From NCBI RefSeq assembly GCF_000740675.1, contig NZ_JPXI01000039.1, positions 1 to 64,000 on the forward strand: DNA of 64,000 bases. Reading direction: 5' to 3'. Shown in pieces: positions 44,330-53,677 of this stretch. The position numbers and the translations under genes are program-made. This DNA is from Massilia sp. BSC265 (GTDB lineage Bacteria > Pseudomonadota > Gammaproteobacteria > Burkholderiales > Burkholderiaceae_D). The notes under the pieces are model-generated. The model had not been told where the DNA came from, did no database searches, and saw only the letters and a program-made list of their open reading frames with translations. Positions within the stretch are counted from its first letter, which is position 1; every line of letters begins with the position of its first letter.

Positions 44330-46653
44330 TCGCCGAGCCTCCCTCGCAGCGCGCCGGCCTCCGCCCGCATGTCGGCACGCGGTCCCTGCACGCGCACCAG
44401 TACGCTGGCGATCCCCGATTCGGTGCCGACGCTTGCGGCGCCGACGATCTCCGCGCCCCCACCGCTTGAGAACGCGACTTCCCGTCCACTCATGGGCACC
44501 GTCGTGCCCTTCGCATCCACCAGGCGCGCGCGCACGAAGACCAGGTCTCCCGCGACGGGCGGCACGCCCAGGTCATCCATGTCCAGCGCGAGTTTCACCG
44601 GCTCGCCCGGCGTGCGGACGCGGTGTTCGGCCACGAGGCGCCCCTTGGCGTAGGCCAGCGCCACCAGTTCGCCGGGGCTGAACCCGCCTGTATCGAATTC
44701 CAGCGGCGCATTGGCCAGGTGCGGGTGGCTGCGCGTCGGCCCGACTTTCCGGCGCGCGACCGGCTTGCCGTTCAGGCGCAGCTCGACTTCCTCGGCATTG
44801 CTGAACACCCGCACCCGGGGCGAGGAGTCAAGCTGCCAATGACTGGCGATGAAGACCATCGGTCCCCCGCCCCAGCGCGCCGAAGCTTCCTGGCTGCTGC
44901 GCTGCGAGCGGAAGAACTCGGCCGCGAACTTGGGCAGGCGCTCGATGCTCATCGCGCCCGACTCCTCGAGGTCAGGGGCATAACCGCGCGCATAGTCGAA
45001 CATGACCCAGTAGCCGTCCGCGAAGGCCGGGGTGCTGAAGTTGTCGTCGTGCGCTTCGGCCACGTTGCGCGCCTGCTGCAGCAGGCGTGCCTCGCCCTGC
45101 GCCAGCGACTGGCGGCTGGAACGCTCGGCCGGCTTGAGGTCGGCCCAGTCGCCCTGGTTGAAGCCGGCGTTCATCGCATAGTATTCCCAGTCGCCGTATT
45201 CGGACACGATCAGCGGCTTGTTCGGGAGCGCATGCTTGCTGCGGTGCTGGCGCGCCTGCAGGTAGATGTCATAGGTCTGCGGCACCCAGCCGGCCGAGAA
45301 GGCCTGGTCGCCCGGGTACTCCTGGTGCACGGTGTCGTGCAGGGCCTGCACCAGCGCATCCGGCATCCTGGTTTCGTTCAGCGAGCACTCCCAGGCTAGC
45401 ACGCTCGGGTGGTTGCGGTCGCGCCGGATCATGTCGGCGCAGGTCTGGATGGCCTGGCGCGCAAAAGCGGGGTCGGGGTTGAAGAACTGCCAGCCGGGGA
45501 TGGCGGGCAGCACCATCAGCCCCAGCTCGTCGGCCGCGGCCATGAAGCTCGGGGAATGCGGGTAGTGCGACAGGCGCACGTAGTCGAAGCCGTATTTCTT
45601 GATCAGGAGCGCATCGCGATAGTCCGCCTGCTCCGAGAGCGCATAACCGACGTAGGGGTACTCCTGGTGCCGGTTCACGCCGCGCAGCGTGAGCGGCTCT
45701 CCGTTGAGCAGGAATTTGCCGCCCTCGAAGGCCAGCCGGCGCACGCCGATGCGGGTCGCCACCACATCTTCGCCGCCCGCAGCCAGCACCTTCGTCTCCA
45801 GCCGGTAGAGATTGGGGGCCCTCGGCGACCACAGCTTCGGCTGCTTGACGCGCAGCGGCATCGTGACGTGGCGGCGCTCGCCTGCCGCCAGGCGCAGTTG
45901 CTGCTCGGCCCGCACTACCTGCTTGCCTTGCCAGGACAGGGTGTGGCGCACGGTCACCGCCTGTTCGCTACTGGAGGTGTTGCTGACTTCGGCCCTGACC
46001 TGTACCACGGCCGATGCCTTGTCGGCCTGCGGGGTGGTCACGAAGATGCCGCCGCCGCCCGGCGTATTCGAGAGCATCTCGTCCGTGACGTGCACCGCCG
46101 GCTTGATGAGGAGGCGCACGCCCCGGTAGATGCCGCCGTGCTGGATGTAATCCAGGTCCTTCAGCGGCTTCGGCCCGGTGACCGGGTTGTCCTCGTTATT
46201 GGCGCGCACCACCAGTTCGTTCTCGCCGCCCCGTTGCAAGGTGTCGGTCACGTCGAAGGCGAACGGCAGGTAGCCGCCCAGGTGCTGCCCCAGGTGCCGG
46301 CCGTTGAGCCAGACGTCGGCCACGTTCATCACGCCTTCGAAGCGCAGGATGGCGCGCTCGCCCGGGCGCAGTTCGGGCTGGAGCCGCTTCTTGTAGAAGA
46401 CGGTCCCCTGCCAGGGCGCCTTGGGCACGCGCGGCTCGATGCGCGCCGCATGCGGGAGCGTGACCGGGGTCCAGCCATTGGCGGGCACCCCCTCGACGCC
46501 GGCGACCTGGCGGCTGTCGTCACGGTAGAACAGCCACGACCCGTTCAGGTCGACCGTTCGGGCCTGGGCGCCCCCAAGCAACGCGAACCAGGACAGCAGG
46601 CAGGCGGCCGCAGCATGGCGCAAGCCCGCGCCGGCGAAATCGAGAGCATTCAT
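44326..46653 (-). CDS. Glycoside hydrolase family 2 beta-galactosidase-like enzyme
   Basis: The protein has 775 residues with a signal peptide (about 1-30, GGAQA). The sugar-binding domain includes DLNGSWLFYRDD and FEGVMNVADVWLNGRHLGQHLGGY. The immunoglobulin-like domain is followed by the barrel with LRGVNRHQEYPYVG. The acid/base Glu is in WECSLNETR and the nucleophile Glu in PLIVSEYGDWEY. The C-terminal beta domains follow. In this context (pectin lyase, galT/galK) beta-galactosidase activity on galactan fragments is the best guess; other exo-beta-glycosidase specificities are possible. It is exported, and its start at 46653 lies in the divergent promoter region with galT. Confidence 0.9.
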   Translation of the reverse strand: MNALDFAGAGLRHAAAACLLSWFALLGGAQARTVDLNGSWLFYRDDSRQVAGVEGVPANGWTPVTLPHAARIEPRVPKAPWQGTVFYKKRLQPELRPGERAILRFEGVMNVADVWLNGRHLGQHLGGYLPFAFDVTDTLQRGGENELVVRANNEDNPVTGPKPLKDLDYIQHGGIYRGVRLLIKPAVHVTDEMLSNTPGGGGIFVTTPQADKASAVVQVRAEVSNTSSSEQAVTVRHTLSWQGKQVVRAEQQLRLAAGERRHVTMPLRVKQPKLWSPRAPNLYRLETKVLAAGGEDVVATRIGVRRLAFEGGKFLLNGEPLTLRGVNRHQEYPYVGYALSEQADYRDALLIKKYGFDYVRLSHYPHSPSFMAAADELGLMVLPAIPGWQFFNPDPAFARQAIQTCADMIRRDRNHPSVLAWECSLNETRMPDALVQALHDTVHQEYPGDQAFSAGWVPQTYDIYLQARQHRSKHALPNKPLIVSEYGDWEYYAMNAGFNQGDWADLKPAERSSRQSLAQGEARLLQQARNVAEAHDDNFSTPAFADGYWVMFDYARGYAPDLEESGAMSIERLPKFAAEFFRSQRSSQEASARWGGGPMVFIASHWQLDSSPRVRVFSNAEEVELRLNGKPVARRKVGPTRSHPHLANAPLEFDTGGFSPGELVALAYAKGRLVAEHRVRTPGEPVKLALDMDDLGVPPVAGDLVFVRARLVDAKGTTVPMSGREVAFSSGGGAEIVGAASVGTESGIASVLVRVQGPRADMRAEAGALRGRLGE

Positions 46654-46772
46654 TCTGATGTACGATGAGCAACATGAACGGGCTGTCAGTCTATGCACGG
46701 CCGCGCGTGCGCCGCAAGCGCTATCGGCCTGGCACGCGAAACACTCACGCCGTTGAGTTTTTCCAGCAAGCA

Positions 46773-46786
46773 CTCATGAACATGAG
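46773..46786. promoter_or_regulatory. Palindrome between divergent GH2 and galT genes
   Basis: CTCATG-AA-CATGAG is a perfect inverted repeat about 115 bp from either start codon. It is a candidate operator for a sugar-responsive regulator; none is encoded next to it. Confidence 0.4.
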
Positions 46787-46899
46787 CAATTTGCCAAGCA
46801 TGCGTTCATGAAAAGGGAAAGGCATTACTATTCGCCATCCGTGCGGCAAGCCGCCGCCCAAGCATTTCCTCCATGTTTTTGAATCGAACGAGGCCCTCG

Positions 46900-47955
46900 A
46901 TGTTCAATCCCACCGACCATCCTCACCGCCGCTACAACCCGCTCATGGGTGACTGGGTCCTGGTCTCGCCGCACCGCGCCAAGCGGCCATGGCAGGGCCA
47001 GCAGGAAGCCGTCGACCGCGAAGCCAAGCCCTCCCACGACCCGAGCTGTTACCTGTGCGCCGGCAACACCCGCGTCAACGGCGAGAAGAATCCCGACTAT
47101 GCGGGCACTTATGTATTCACCAACGACTTCGCCGCCCTGATGGCCGATACGCCGGATGCCGCGCCAGGCGTTGACCCGTTGTTCCAGAGCATGAGCGCGC
47201 GCGGCACCAGCCGCGTCATCTGCTTCTCGCCGGACCACAGCAAGTCGCTGCCGCTGCTCGAGCTGCAGGCGATCGAAGGCGTGGTCGACACCTGGTGCGA
47301 GCAGTCTGCCGAACTCGGCCGGCAGCACCGCTGGGTGCAGGTATTCGAGAACAAGGGCGCCGTGATGGGCTGCTCCAACCCGCACCCGCACGGCCAGATC
47401 TGGGCGACCAGCTTCCTGCCCGACCTGCCCGCCACGGAGGACCGCCAGCAGCGCGAGTATTTCGCGAAGCAGGCCAAGCCGCTCCTGCTCGATTACGTCG
47501 AGCGCGAGGCGGCGGATGGCGAACGCGTGGTCGTCAGTACCGAACACTGGCTGGCCGTGGTCCCGTACTGGGCCAGCTGGCCCTTCGAGACCCTGCTGCT
47601 GCCGCGTTTCCCGGTCAAGCGCCTGGAAGAGCTGGGCCAGGAGCAGCGCGCCGACCTCGCCATGGCGCTCAAGCGCCTGACGACACGCTACGACAACCTG
47701 TTCCAGACCTCCTTCCCCTACTCGATGGGCTGGCACGGCGCGCCTTATTGTCCCAATTCGGCCGAAGACGACACCACCCCTTGGCAATTGCACGCCCACT
47801 TCTACCCTCCCCTGCTGCGTTCGGCCTCGGTGCGCAAGTTCATGGTCGGTTTCGAAATGCTGGCCGAGACCCAGCGCGACCTGACGCCCGAGCAGGCCGC
47901 CGCCCAGCTGCGCGCGCAGTCCGAGGTGCATTATCTCCATCACCAGACCACCTGA
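46900..47955 (+). CDS. galT: Galactose-1-phosphate uridylyltransferase
   Basis: The protein has 351 residues from ATG 46900 ([15 protein letters not shown]). An ATG at 46873 would add nine residues without better ribosome binding. Zinc ligands appear in [13 protein letters not shown], and the active-site motif is NPHPHGQIW with the uridylylated His. Further family blocks are [16 protein letters not shown] and [12 protein letters not shown]. It exchanges UMP between UDP-glucose and galactose 1-phosphate in the Leloir pathway. It is 7 bp from galK and co-transcribed. Confidence 0.95.
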   Translation: MFNPTDHPHRRYNPLMGDWVLVSPHRAKRPWQGQQEAVDREAKPSHDPSCYLCAGNTRVNGEKNPDYAGTYVFTNDFAALMADTPDAAPGVDPLFQSMSARGTSRVICFSPDHSKSLPLLELQAIEGVVDTWCEQSAELGRQHRWVQVFENKGAVMGCSNPHPHGQIWATSFLPDLPATEDRQQREYFAKQAKPLLLDYVEREAADGERVVVSTEHWLAVVPYWASWPFETLLLPRFPVKRLEELGQEQRADLAMALKRLTTRYDNLFQTSFPYSMGWHGAPYCPNSAEDDTTPWQLHAHFYPPLLRSASVRKFMVGFEMLAETQRDLTPEQAAAQLRAQSEVHYLHHQTT

Positions 47956-47962
47956 AAGCACG

Positions 47963-49126
47963 ATGAACGACATGCCACAGGCCCGCGCGGCCGCCGCTTT
48001 CCAGGCCGCCTTCGGCCATGCTCCTTCCCTCCAGGTCCAGGCGCCGGGCCGGGTCAACCTGATCGGCGAACACACCGACTATAACGACGGCCTGGTGCTG
48101 CCCTGCGCGATCGACTACCGTACCGTGATCGTCGCGCGCCCGCGCGAAGACCGCCTGGTCCGCGTCGCGGCCGCCGACTACGACGGCGCGATCGATGAGT
48201 ATGCGCTCGACGCCCCCATCGAACGGCTGGAGGCGCCGATGTGGGCCAACTACGTGCGCGGCGTGATGCGCGACCTGGTCGAGCGCGGCCTGCCCGTGCA
48301 GGGCATGGACCTGGCGATCGCCGGCGACGTGCCGCAGGGAGCGGGCCTGTCGTCCTCGGCATCGCTGTCGGTGGCGGTGTGCCGGCTGTTCGCCACCCTG
48401 CCCGGCTTCGAAGGCTTGGGGCCGGTCGACATGGCCCTGGTGGCCCAGCGCGCCGAGAACGACTTCGTCGGCACCAAGTGCGGCAACATGGACCAGATCA
48501 GTTCCGCCTGCGGCGTGCAGGACCATGCCTTGAAGATCGACTGCCGTTCGCTGGAAGTACAGCCGGTACCGATCCCGGGCAATGCCGCCATCATGATCTT
48601 CAATTCGCACGTCGCGCGCGGCCTGGTCGACAGCGCCTACAACACCCGGCGCGAGCAGTGCGAGGCGGCGGCCCGCCACTTCGGCCTGCGCGCCCTGCGC
48701 GACCTCGACCTGGCCACATTGGCGGCACGCGCCGCGGAGCTGGATCCGGTGGTGCTGCGCCGCGCGCGCCACGTCGTGACCGAAAATGCCCGCGTCGAGG
48801 CTGCCGCAAAAGCGCTGGCGGCAGGCGACCTGACGCGCATGGGCGAGCTGATGGAAGCCTCGCACGCCTCGATGCGCGACGATTTCGAGATCACCGTGCC
48901 GGCCATCGACCAGCTGGTCGGCATCGTGAAGTCGGTGGTCAAGACGGCCGGCGGCGTGCGCATGACCGGCGGCGGCTTCGGCGGCTGCGTGGTGGCCCTG
49001 GTGCCGCACGCGCTGGTCGATGCCGCCCGTGATGCCGTGCAGCAGCACTACACCGCGCCGAACGGCAGCAAGGCGACGACCTACGTCTGCCGCGCCGCGG
49101 CGGGCGCAGGCGTCATCACGGCATGA
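47963..49126 (+). CDS. galK: Galactokinase
   Basis: The protein has 387 residues. The GHMP-kinase signature GRVNLIGEHTDYNDGLVLP is near residue 30. The ATP loop is PQGAGLSSSASLSVA, and MTGGGFGGCVVALV is near the C-terminus. The catalytic Asp follows GTKCGNMDQISSA. It phosphorylates galactose at C1, feeding GalT. No galE or mutarotase gene is adjacent, so epimerisation must come from elsewhere. The stop overlaps the next start by ATGA. Confidence 0.95.
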   Translation: MNDMPQARAAAAFQAAFGHAPSLQVQAPGRVNLIGEHTDYNDGLVLPCAIDYRTVIVARPREDRLVRVAAADYDGAIDEYALDAPIERLEAPMWANYVRGVMRDLVERGLPVQGMDLAIAGDVPQGAGLSSSASLSVAVCRLFATLPGFEGLGPVDMALVAQRAENDFVGTKCGNMDQISSACGVQDHALKIDCRSLEVQPVPIPGNAAIMIFNSHVARGLVDSAYNTRREQCEAAARHFGLRALRDLDLATLAARAAELDPVVLRRARHVVTENARVEAAAKALAAGDLTRMGELMEASHASMRDDFEITVPAIDQLVGIVKSVVKTAGGVRMTGGGFGGCVVALVPHALVDAARDAVQQHYTAPNGSKATTYVCRAAAGAGVITA

Positions 49127-50118
49127 GCTGGCAGGCTGCCGGCGACAGGTACGGCGCGCTGCCCTACCGCCGCTGCGGGCGCAGCGGCCTGCGCCTGCCG
49201 GCGGTCTCGCTCGGCCTGTGGCACAACTTCGGCGGCGGCGACGAACTCACGCGCCAGCGCGAGATCGTGCGCACCGCCTTCGACCTCGGCATCACCCACT
49301 TCGACCTGGCCAACAACTACGGCCCGCCGCCGGGATCGGCGGAGAGCAATTTCGGGCGCCTGCTCGACCTCGACCTGCGGCCCTACCGCGACGAGCTGGT
49401 CATCAGCACCAAGGCCGGCTACACCATGTGGCCCGGCCCCTACGGCGACTGGGGCAGCCGCAAGTACCTGGTCGCCAGCCTCGACCAGAGCCTGAAGCGC
49501 ATGGGACTGGACTACGTCGACATCTTCTACCACCACCGGCCCGACCCGAGCACGCCGATCGAAGAGACCATGGCCGCGCTCGACCATATCGTGCGCAGCG
49601 GACGCGCCCTCTACGTGGGCATCTCGAATTATTCGGGCGAACAGACGCGCCTGGCCGCGGCCGAACTGCGCCGGCTGGGCACGCCCTGCATCGTCAACCA
49701 GTCGCGCTACAGCATGTTCGTGCGCCAGGTCGAGCCGGACCTGCTGCCGGTGCTGGCGCAGGAAGGCATCGGCGCGATCGCCTTCTCTCCGCTGGCGCAG
49801 GGCCTGCTGACCGACCGCTACCTGGACGGCCGGCTGCCCGCGGATTCGCGCGCGGCAGGCGGCGTGGGCTTCCTGCGCAGGGAGCACATCACGGACGAGC
49901 GCCTGCGCGTCGCGCGTGCCCTGAACGCCTTCGCGCAGGAGCGCGAACAGTCGCTGGCGCAACTGGCGCTGCGCTGGGTGCTGCGCCAGCCGGCGGTCGC
50001 GACGGCACTGATCGGCGCCAGCAGGCCGGCCCAGGTCATCGAGGCGGTACAGGCGGCACGGATGCCGGAACTGGACACGGCCGACGTCGAGGCGATCGAG
50101 GAGATGCTGTCCGCTTGA
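49123..50118 (+). CDS. Aldo/keto reductase of the YghZ (glyceraldehyde-3-phosphate reductase) type
   Basis: The protein has 331 residues. It matches the YghZ/KCNAB branch with YRRCGRSGLRLPAVSLGLW, the catalytic Asp and Tyr in FDLANNYGPPPGSAE, Lys in VISTKAGY and His in YHHRPD. The NADPH block is LIGASRPAQV. It is the third gene of the galT-galK unit, coupled to galK by a 4-nt overlap. Its substrate may be a sugar or a toxic aldehyde formed in sugar metabolism. The catalytic motifs show the family, not the substrate. Confidence 0.9.
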   Translation: MSWQAAGDRYGALPYRRCGRSGLRLPAVSLGLWHNFGGGDELTRQREIVRTAFDLGITHFDLANNYGPPPGSAESNFGRLLDLDLRPYRDELVISTKAGYTMWPGPYGDWGSRKYLVASLDQSLKRMGLDYVDIFYHHRPDPSTPIEETMAALDHIVRSGRALYVGISNYSGEQTRLAAAELRRLGTPCIVNQSRYSMFVRQVEPDLLPVLAQEGIGAIAFSPLAQGLLTDRYLDGRLPADSRAAGGVGFLRREHITDERLRVARALNAFAQEREQSLAQLALRWVLRQPAVATALIGASRPAQVIEAVQAARMPELDTADVEAIEEMLSA

Positions 50119-50193
50119 ACCGTGCCGCCGTGTGATGGAACAGGAGCGGCGTGCTACCATCGCCGTCAAGACGATCACTCCAGTCCAGCTGCC

Positions 50194-52323
50194 ATGATGG
50201 CTCCCAGTACTGCCGCGGACCTGCAACGCCGGCTCGACGACCTGCTCGATCACTTGCCGGCGGGCGTCGTCGTGCATGGCGTCGACGGCCGCATCCTGCA
50301 CGCCAACCGCCTTGCCTGCGAACTGATCGGGCGCGGCCTCGCGCAGCTGCGTGGTACCAGCTCCAATGGCAAGGCCTGGCACTTGCTGTGCGCCGATGGC
50401 AGCCCCATGCGACAGGAACAGTTTCCCGTGAACGTGGTGCTGCGCACCCGCCGCCAGCTGTCGCAGCAGGTCCTCGGCATCCGAAACGGAAAGGCAGACC
50501 CGCCACGCTGGGTGATCTGCAACGCCTACCCGGAATTCGATGATAAGGGCATCCTATGCCGTGTGGTGGTGTGCTTCACCGACTGCACCGCGCTGAAGGA
50601 GGCGGAGCAAAGCCTGCAGAAATCCGAGGAGCGGCTGCGCCTGGCCCTGCTGGGCTCGACCGACGCCCACTGGGATTACGATCTCGTGAAGGAAGAGATC
50701 TATTACTCCGAGCGCTGGTGGGGCATGCTGGGCTACCAGCCGGGAGAACTGGGCTGCCATACCCGCCTCTGGCTGGAAATGATGCACCCCGACGACAAAC
50801 CGCGCCTCCTTCCCTTCTGGCAGGAGTTGCTTGACGGCCAGCGCGAAACCTACAGCGTCGAGTGGCGCCTGCGCCATCGCGACGGGCACTACGTGCCGGT
50901 GCTGTCACGCGGCTTCGTCACCCGCGACGCCACCGGCCGGGCGCTGCGCGTCTCCGGCACCAATACCGATCTCACCGAACGCAAGCAAACCGAGCAGCGC
51001 ATCTTCGAGCTGGCCAACTTCGATCACCTCACCGGCCTGCCGAACCGGCGCCTGCTGGCCGAGGAGCTCGACAAGGCCCTGGCGCGCAGCGAGCGTTCGG
51101 GTTGTTTCGGGGCCGTGATCTTCCTCGACCTCGACAACTTCAAGCTGCTGAACGACACGATGGGCCATGACTTCGGCGACATGCTGCTGCGCCAGGTGGC
51201 CGACCGCCTGCGCCACACGGTGCGCCACTGCGACCAGCTGGCGCGCCTCGGCGGGGATGAGTTCGTGCTGGTGCTGGAGGACCTCGCCGAAGGGGAACGA
51301 GAGGCGGTCTCGGAAGCCCAGCACATCCTGGAAAAGCTCCAGGTCTCCCTGGCCCAGCCCTATTACCTGGAGGACCGGCTGTTCCTGAGCACGCCGAGCA
51401 TGGGCGTCGCGCTGTTCGACGGCGCCGAGACCGACATCGACACCCTCCTCAAGCAGGCCGACCTGGCGATGTACCGCGCCAAGTCCGAGGGACGCAACAC
51501 GGCGCGCTTCTTCGATCCCGGCATGCAGGCCTCGGCCGACCACCAGGCGGCGCTCGAGCATGCACTGCGCGAAGGCCTGTCGGCGCACCAGTTCGAGCTG
51601 TATTGCCAGCCGCAGTTCTGCAGCCGCGGCCGCCTGGTCGGGGCCGAGGTGCTGGTGCGCTGGCGCCGTGCCGATGGCCAACTGCTCGGTCCCGATGCAT
51701 TCATCGGCCTGGCGGAATCCTCGGGGCTGATCCTTCCGCTGGGCCAGTACGTGCTCGAGGAAAGCTGCCGTGCCCTGGCACGCTGGCGCGACGACCGCAC
51801 GCTCGGCAAGCTCGAGCTCGCGGTCAACATCAGCGCCCACCAGTTGCGCAGCGCCGATTTCACCGGACGTGTGAGCCATATCCTGCTGGACAGCGGCGCG
51901 CCACCCGACAAGCTGTGCCTGGAGCTGACCGAAAGCGTGCTGGCCCAGAACGTCGCAGAGGTCATCGAGCGCATGCAAGCGCTGTGCGATCAGGGCGTGC
52001 ATTTCTCGCTGGACGACTTCGGCACGGGCTATTCCTCGCTGGCTTACCTGAAGCGCTTTCCGCTATCGGCATTGAAGATCGACCGCTCCTTCGTGCACGA
52101 CGTGCACCTGGATCCGAATGCCGCGCCGATCGTCGAGGCCATCATTGCGCTGGCGCGCAAGCTCAAGCTCGACATCGTGGCCGAGGGCGTGGAACATGAG
52201 GCGCAGCGCAGCTTCCTGGTGGATGGAGGATGTGGGACGCTGCAGGGATACTTGCTGGGGCGGCCGGTGCCGATGTGGGAGTTCGAGCGGATGTATAGCA
52301 GCACCGGAATCGGGCATGCTTGA
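50194..52323 (+). CDS. PAS-PAS-GGDEF-EAL cyclic di-GMP enzyme
   Basis: The protein has 709 residues from ATG 50194 (a second ATG follows directly). Two PAS domains (about 5-125 and 135-270; the second has LALLGSTDAHWDYD and a PAC YSVEWRLRHRDGHYV) lead to a GGDEF domain. GGDEF lies at 353-357 with RxxD (RHCD) five residues before. The EAL domain (about 450-700) has EVL at 485-487 in place of EAL. It retains LDDFGTGYSSLAYLKRFP, LKIDRSFV and IVAEGVEH, so both synthesis and breakdown of cyclic di-GMP are possible. No membrane segment. It is monocistronic. Confidence 0.93.
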   Translation: MMAPSTAADLQRRLDDLLDHLPAGVVVHGVDGRILHANRLACELIGRGLAQLRGTSSNGKAWHLLCADGSPMRQEQFPVNVVLRTRRQLSQQVLGIRNGKADPPRWVICNAYPEFDDKGILCRVVVCFTDCTALKEAEQSLQKSEERLRLALLGSTDAHWDYDLVKEEIYYSERWWGMLGYQPGELGCHTRLWLEMMHPDDKPRLLPFWQELLDGQRETYSVEWRLRHRDGHYVPVLSRGFVTRDATGRALRVSGTNTDLTERKQTEQRIFELANFDHLTGLPNRRLLAEELDKALARSERSGCFGAVIFLDLDNFKLLNDTMGHDFGDMLLRQVADRLRHTVRHCDQLARLGGDEFVLVLEDLAEGEREAVSEAQHILEKLQVSLAQPYYLEDRLFLSTPSMGVALFDGAETDIDTLLKQADLAMYRAKSEGRNTARFFDPGMQASADHQAALEHALREGLSAHQFELYCQPQFCSRGRLVGAEVLVRWRRADGQLLGPDAFIGLAESSGLILPLGQYVLEESCRALARWRDDRTLGKLELAVNISAHQLRSADFTGRVSHILLDSGAPPDKLCLELTESVLAQNVAEVIERMQALCDQGVHFSLDDFGTGYSSLAYLKRFPLSALKIDRSFVHDVHLDPNAAPIVEAIIALARKLKLDIVAEGVEHEAQRSFLVDGGCGTLQGYLLGRPVPMWEFERMYSSTGIGHA

Positions 52324-52599
52324 TAGCCGGCGGATCCGGCAAGGCCACCTGGTGCATCCTCCCTCGGTCATCCAAAGCCTGTGAATCAAAGCGGCCTCGG
52401 GGACCACCTGCGCCGCGAGACCGGGAAGCTGGAAACACAGGCCATGGCATTGCCCGCGGGCGAAGGTGCCGTATTCTTCGGTACACCGGCGGCTGACACG
52501 CGCGGCACCAGCGGCCCCGGTAAGGGCCAGGTCACTCCGCCGGTCGGCGCGGCGGACGGAAACGGAATCCTGCTCTCGCCCGCTCGACGTCGGCAATCG

Positions 52600-53211
52600 T
52601 CAGCATTCGCATGCAGGAACGCCGGCAGGCATGCCTAATGTCTCGGCAGTGACGATTGTCTTAGCTCGCGGCAAACCGAATGAAAATGGAATGAGCGACA
52701 ACAGGTTCTTGTATCCGACCGGTTCACACGCATCGGCACCGGCTGTTTTGCATATACGGACGCGCACCAGCCGTATGCAGCTCTGGCTGTATGGGTTGCT
52801 CAGGCAATTGGCGAAGTTGGCTGCCGGACTAGCGGGTAAGGCGCCGGATGGGATCGGCACCATGGTCATGGTGGTCCCGTCTTTCCGAATCCACATATAG
52901 TCGATCACAACGTTCCTGTCGCTAACCGGTTCGGCGAACAGCAGGAATCCCGGTGAGTCACGAAATATGGCTCGCTGTCGCACCTTCTGCATGTCCGCGT
53001 CCTTGCTGAAGTCGGCGTTGCTAGCAAAAGCGGCAGCACGACGGGTCACTTCTTGCAAGGTATTCATGATGTACATCGCGCGGGCCACTTCGACGATGCC
53101 GAAGAAAAGCATGAAAAAAATAATGGCAACGAGCGAGAACTCGACAGCAGCCACCCCCTGCTGTTTCTTGCGGCTCAAGCGCACGCTGGAAATCCGTTTA
53201 ATTGCCGGCAT
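52600..53211 (-). CDS. TadE-like pseudopilin/pilus assembly protein (second copy)
   Basis: The protein has 203 residues from ATG 53211 (MPAIKRIS). After the basic N-terminus comes the TadE signature KKQQGVAAVEFSLVAIIFFMLFFGIVEVARA. It has a Glu five residues after the Gly, as in type IV prepilin-like proteins. The rest is a periplasmic domain with two pairs of Cys (CLSNPYSQSC and CKTAGADAC). It is the third gene of a tadG-tadE-tadE unit and overlaps its neighbour by 14 bp. No secretin, ATPase or flp pilin is near. Confidence 0.85.
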   Translation of the reverse strand: MPAIKRISSVRLSRKKQQGVAAVEFSLVAIIFFMLFFGIVEVARAMYIMNTLQEVTRRAAAFASNADFSKDADMQKVRQRAIFRDSPGFLLFAEPVSDRNVVIDYMWIRKDGTTMTMVPIPSGALPASPAANFANCLSNPYSQSCIRLVRVRICKTAGADACEPVGYKNLLSLIPFSFGLPRAKTIVTAETLGMPAGVPACEC

Positions 53212-53677
53212 AGCGCATCGTGACGCCTGCGGATAGACGCAGGCCGTCTTCGCCAAAGAGTGGGGCGGTGAGTGGTCCGAAAATCTCGTCGCGCATGCGT
53301 ATTTCCACTGCCACGTAGACTATCGAGGGAACACCCGCGCCGCTACACTTAAAATTATCGCAAAGGACAGTGACCCCTGCCACCACGAGTCCGGGCCTGA
53401 TTTCTTCAAGCTCGGCGTCTACGACTGCTTCCGCAAGTGCTGCAACACCGACTGGGGCGCCACCCGCTACCTCTAGAATCTCGGCACGGGTGGCTTGGGA
53501 CAGAAAACGTGCCCCGTCGTGTGCCGCCTTTTCAGCCACGCTGTAGTACCAGAAAATACGCGCTAGAAAAAGCGGAATCGCCAGGAACAAGATAATTATC
53601 GGCAAAACGAACGCCGCTTCCACGGCAACGCCCCCCTGTTCGGTCCGCCGGACACATCGGGTGGTAAATGTTTTCAT
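53198..53677 (-). CDS. TadE-like pseudopilin
   Basis: The protein has 159 residues from ATG 53677. The signature RRTEQGGVAVEAAFVLPIIILFLAIPLFL carries the processing-site Gly and the conserved Glu. The mature part has SVAEKAAHDGARFLS and a Cys pair (CDNFKC). It overlaps both neighbours by a few bases, so the three are translated together. TadE/TadF pseudopilins are processed by a prepilin peptidase and act in assembly of Flp pili; in this place the rest of the machinery is missing. Confidence 0.88.
   Translation of the reverse strand: MKTFTTRCVRRTEQGGVAVEAAFVLPIIILFLAIPLFLARIFWYYSVAEKAAHDGARFLSQATRAEILEVAGGAPVGVAALAEAVVDAELEEIRPGLVVAGVTVLCDNFKCSGAGVPSIVYVAVEIRMRDEIFGPLTAPLFGEDGLRLSAGVTMRYAGN

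Noticed and set aside
51646-51654. EVL in place of EAL read as a dead phosphodiesterase
   Set aside because: The catalytic Glu is present and the DDFGTGYSS, KIDRSF and EGVE blocks are intact.
52381-52638. Short plus-strand open frame after the GGDEF-EAL gene
   Set aside because: It overlaps the 3' end of the TadE gene, lacks a Shine-Dalgarno and has no recognisable content.
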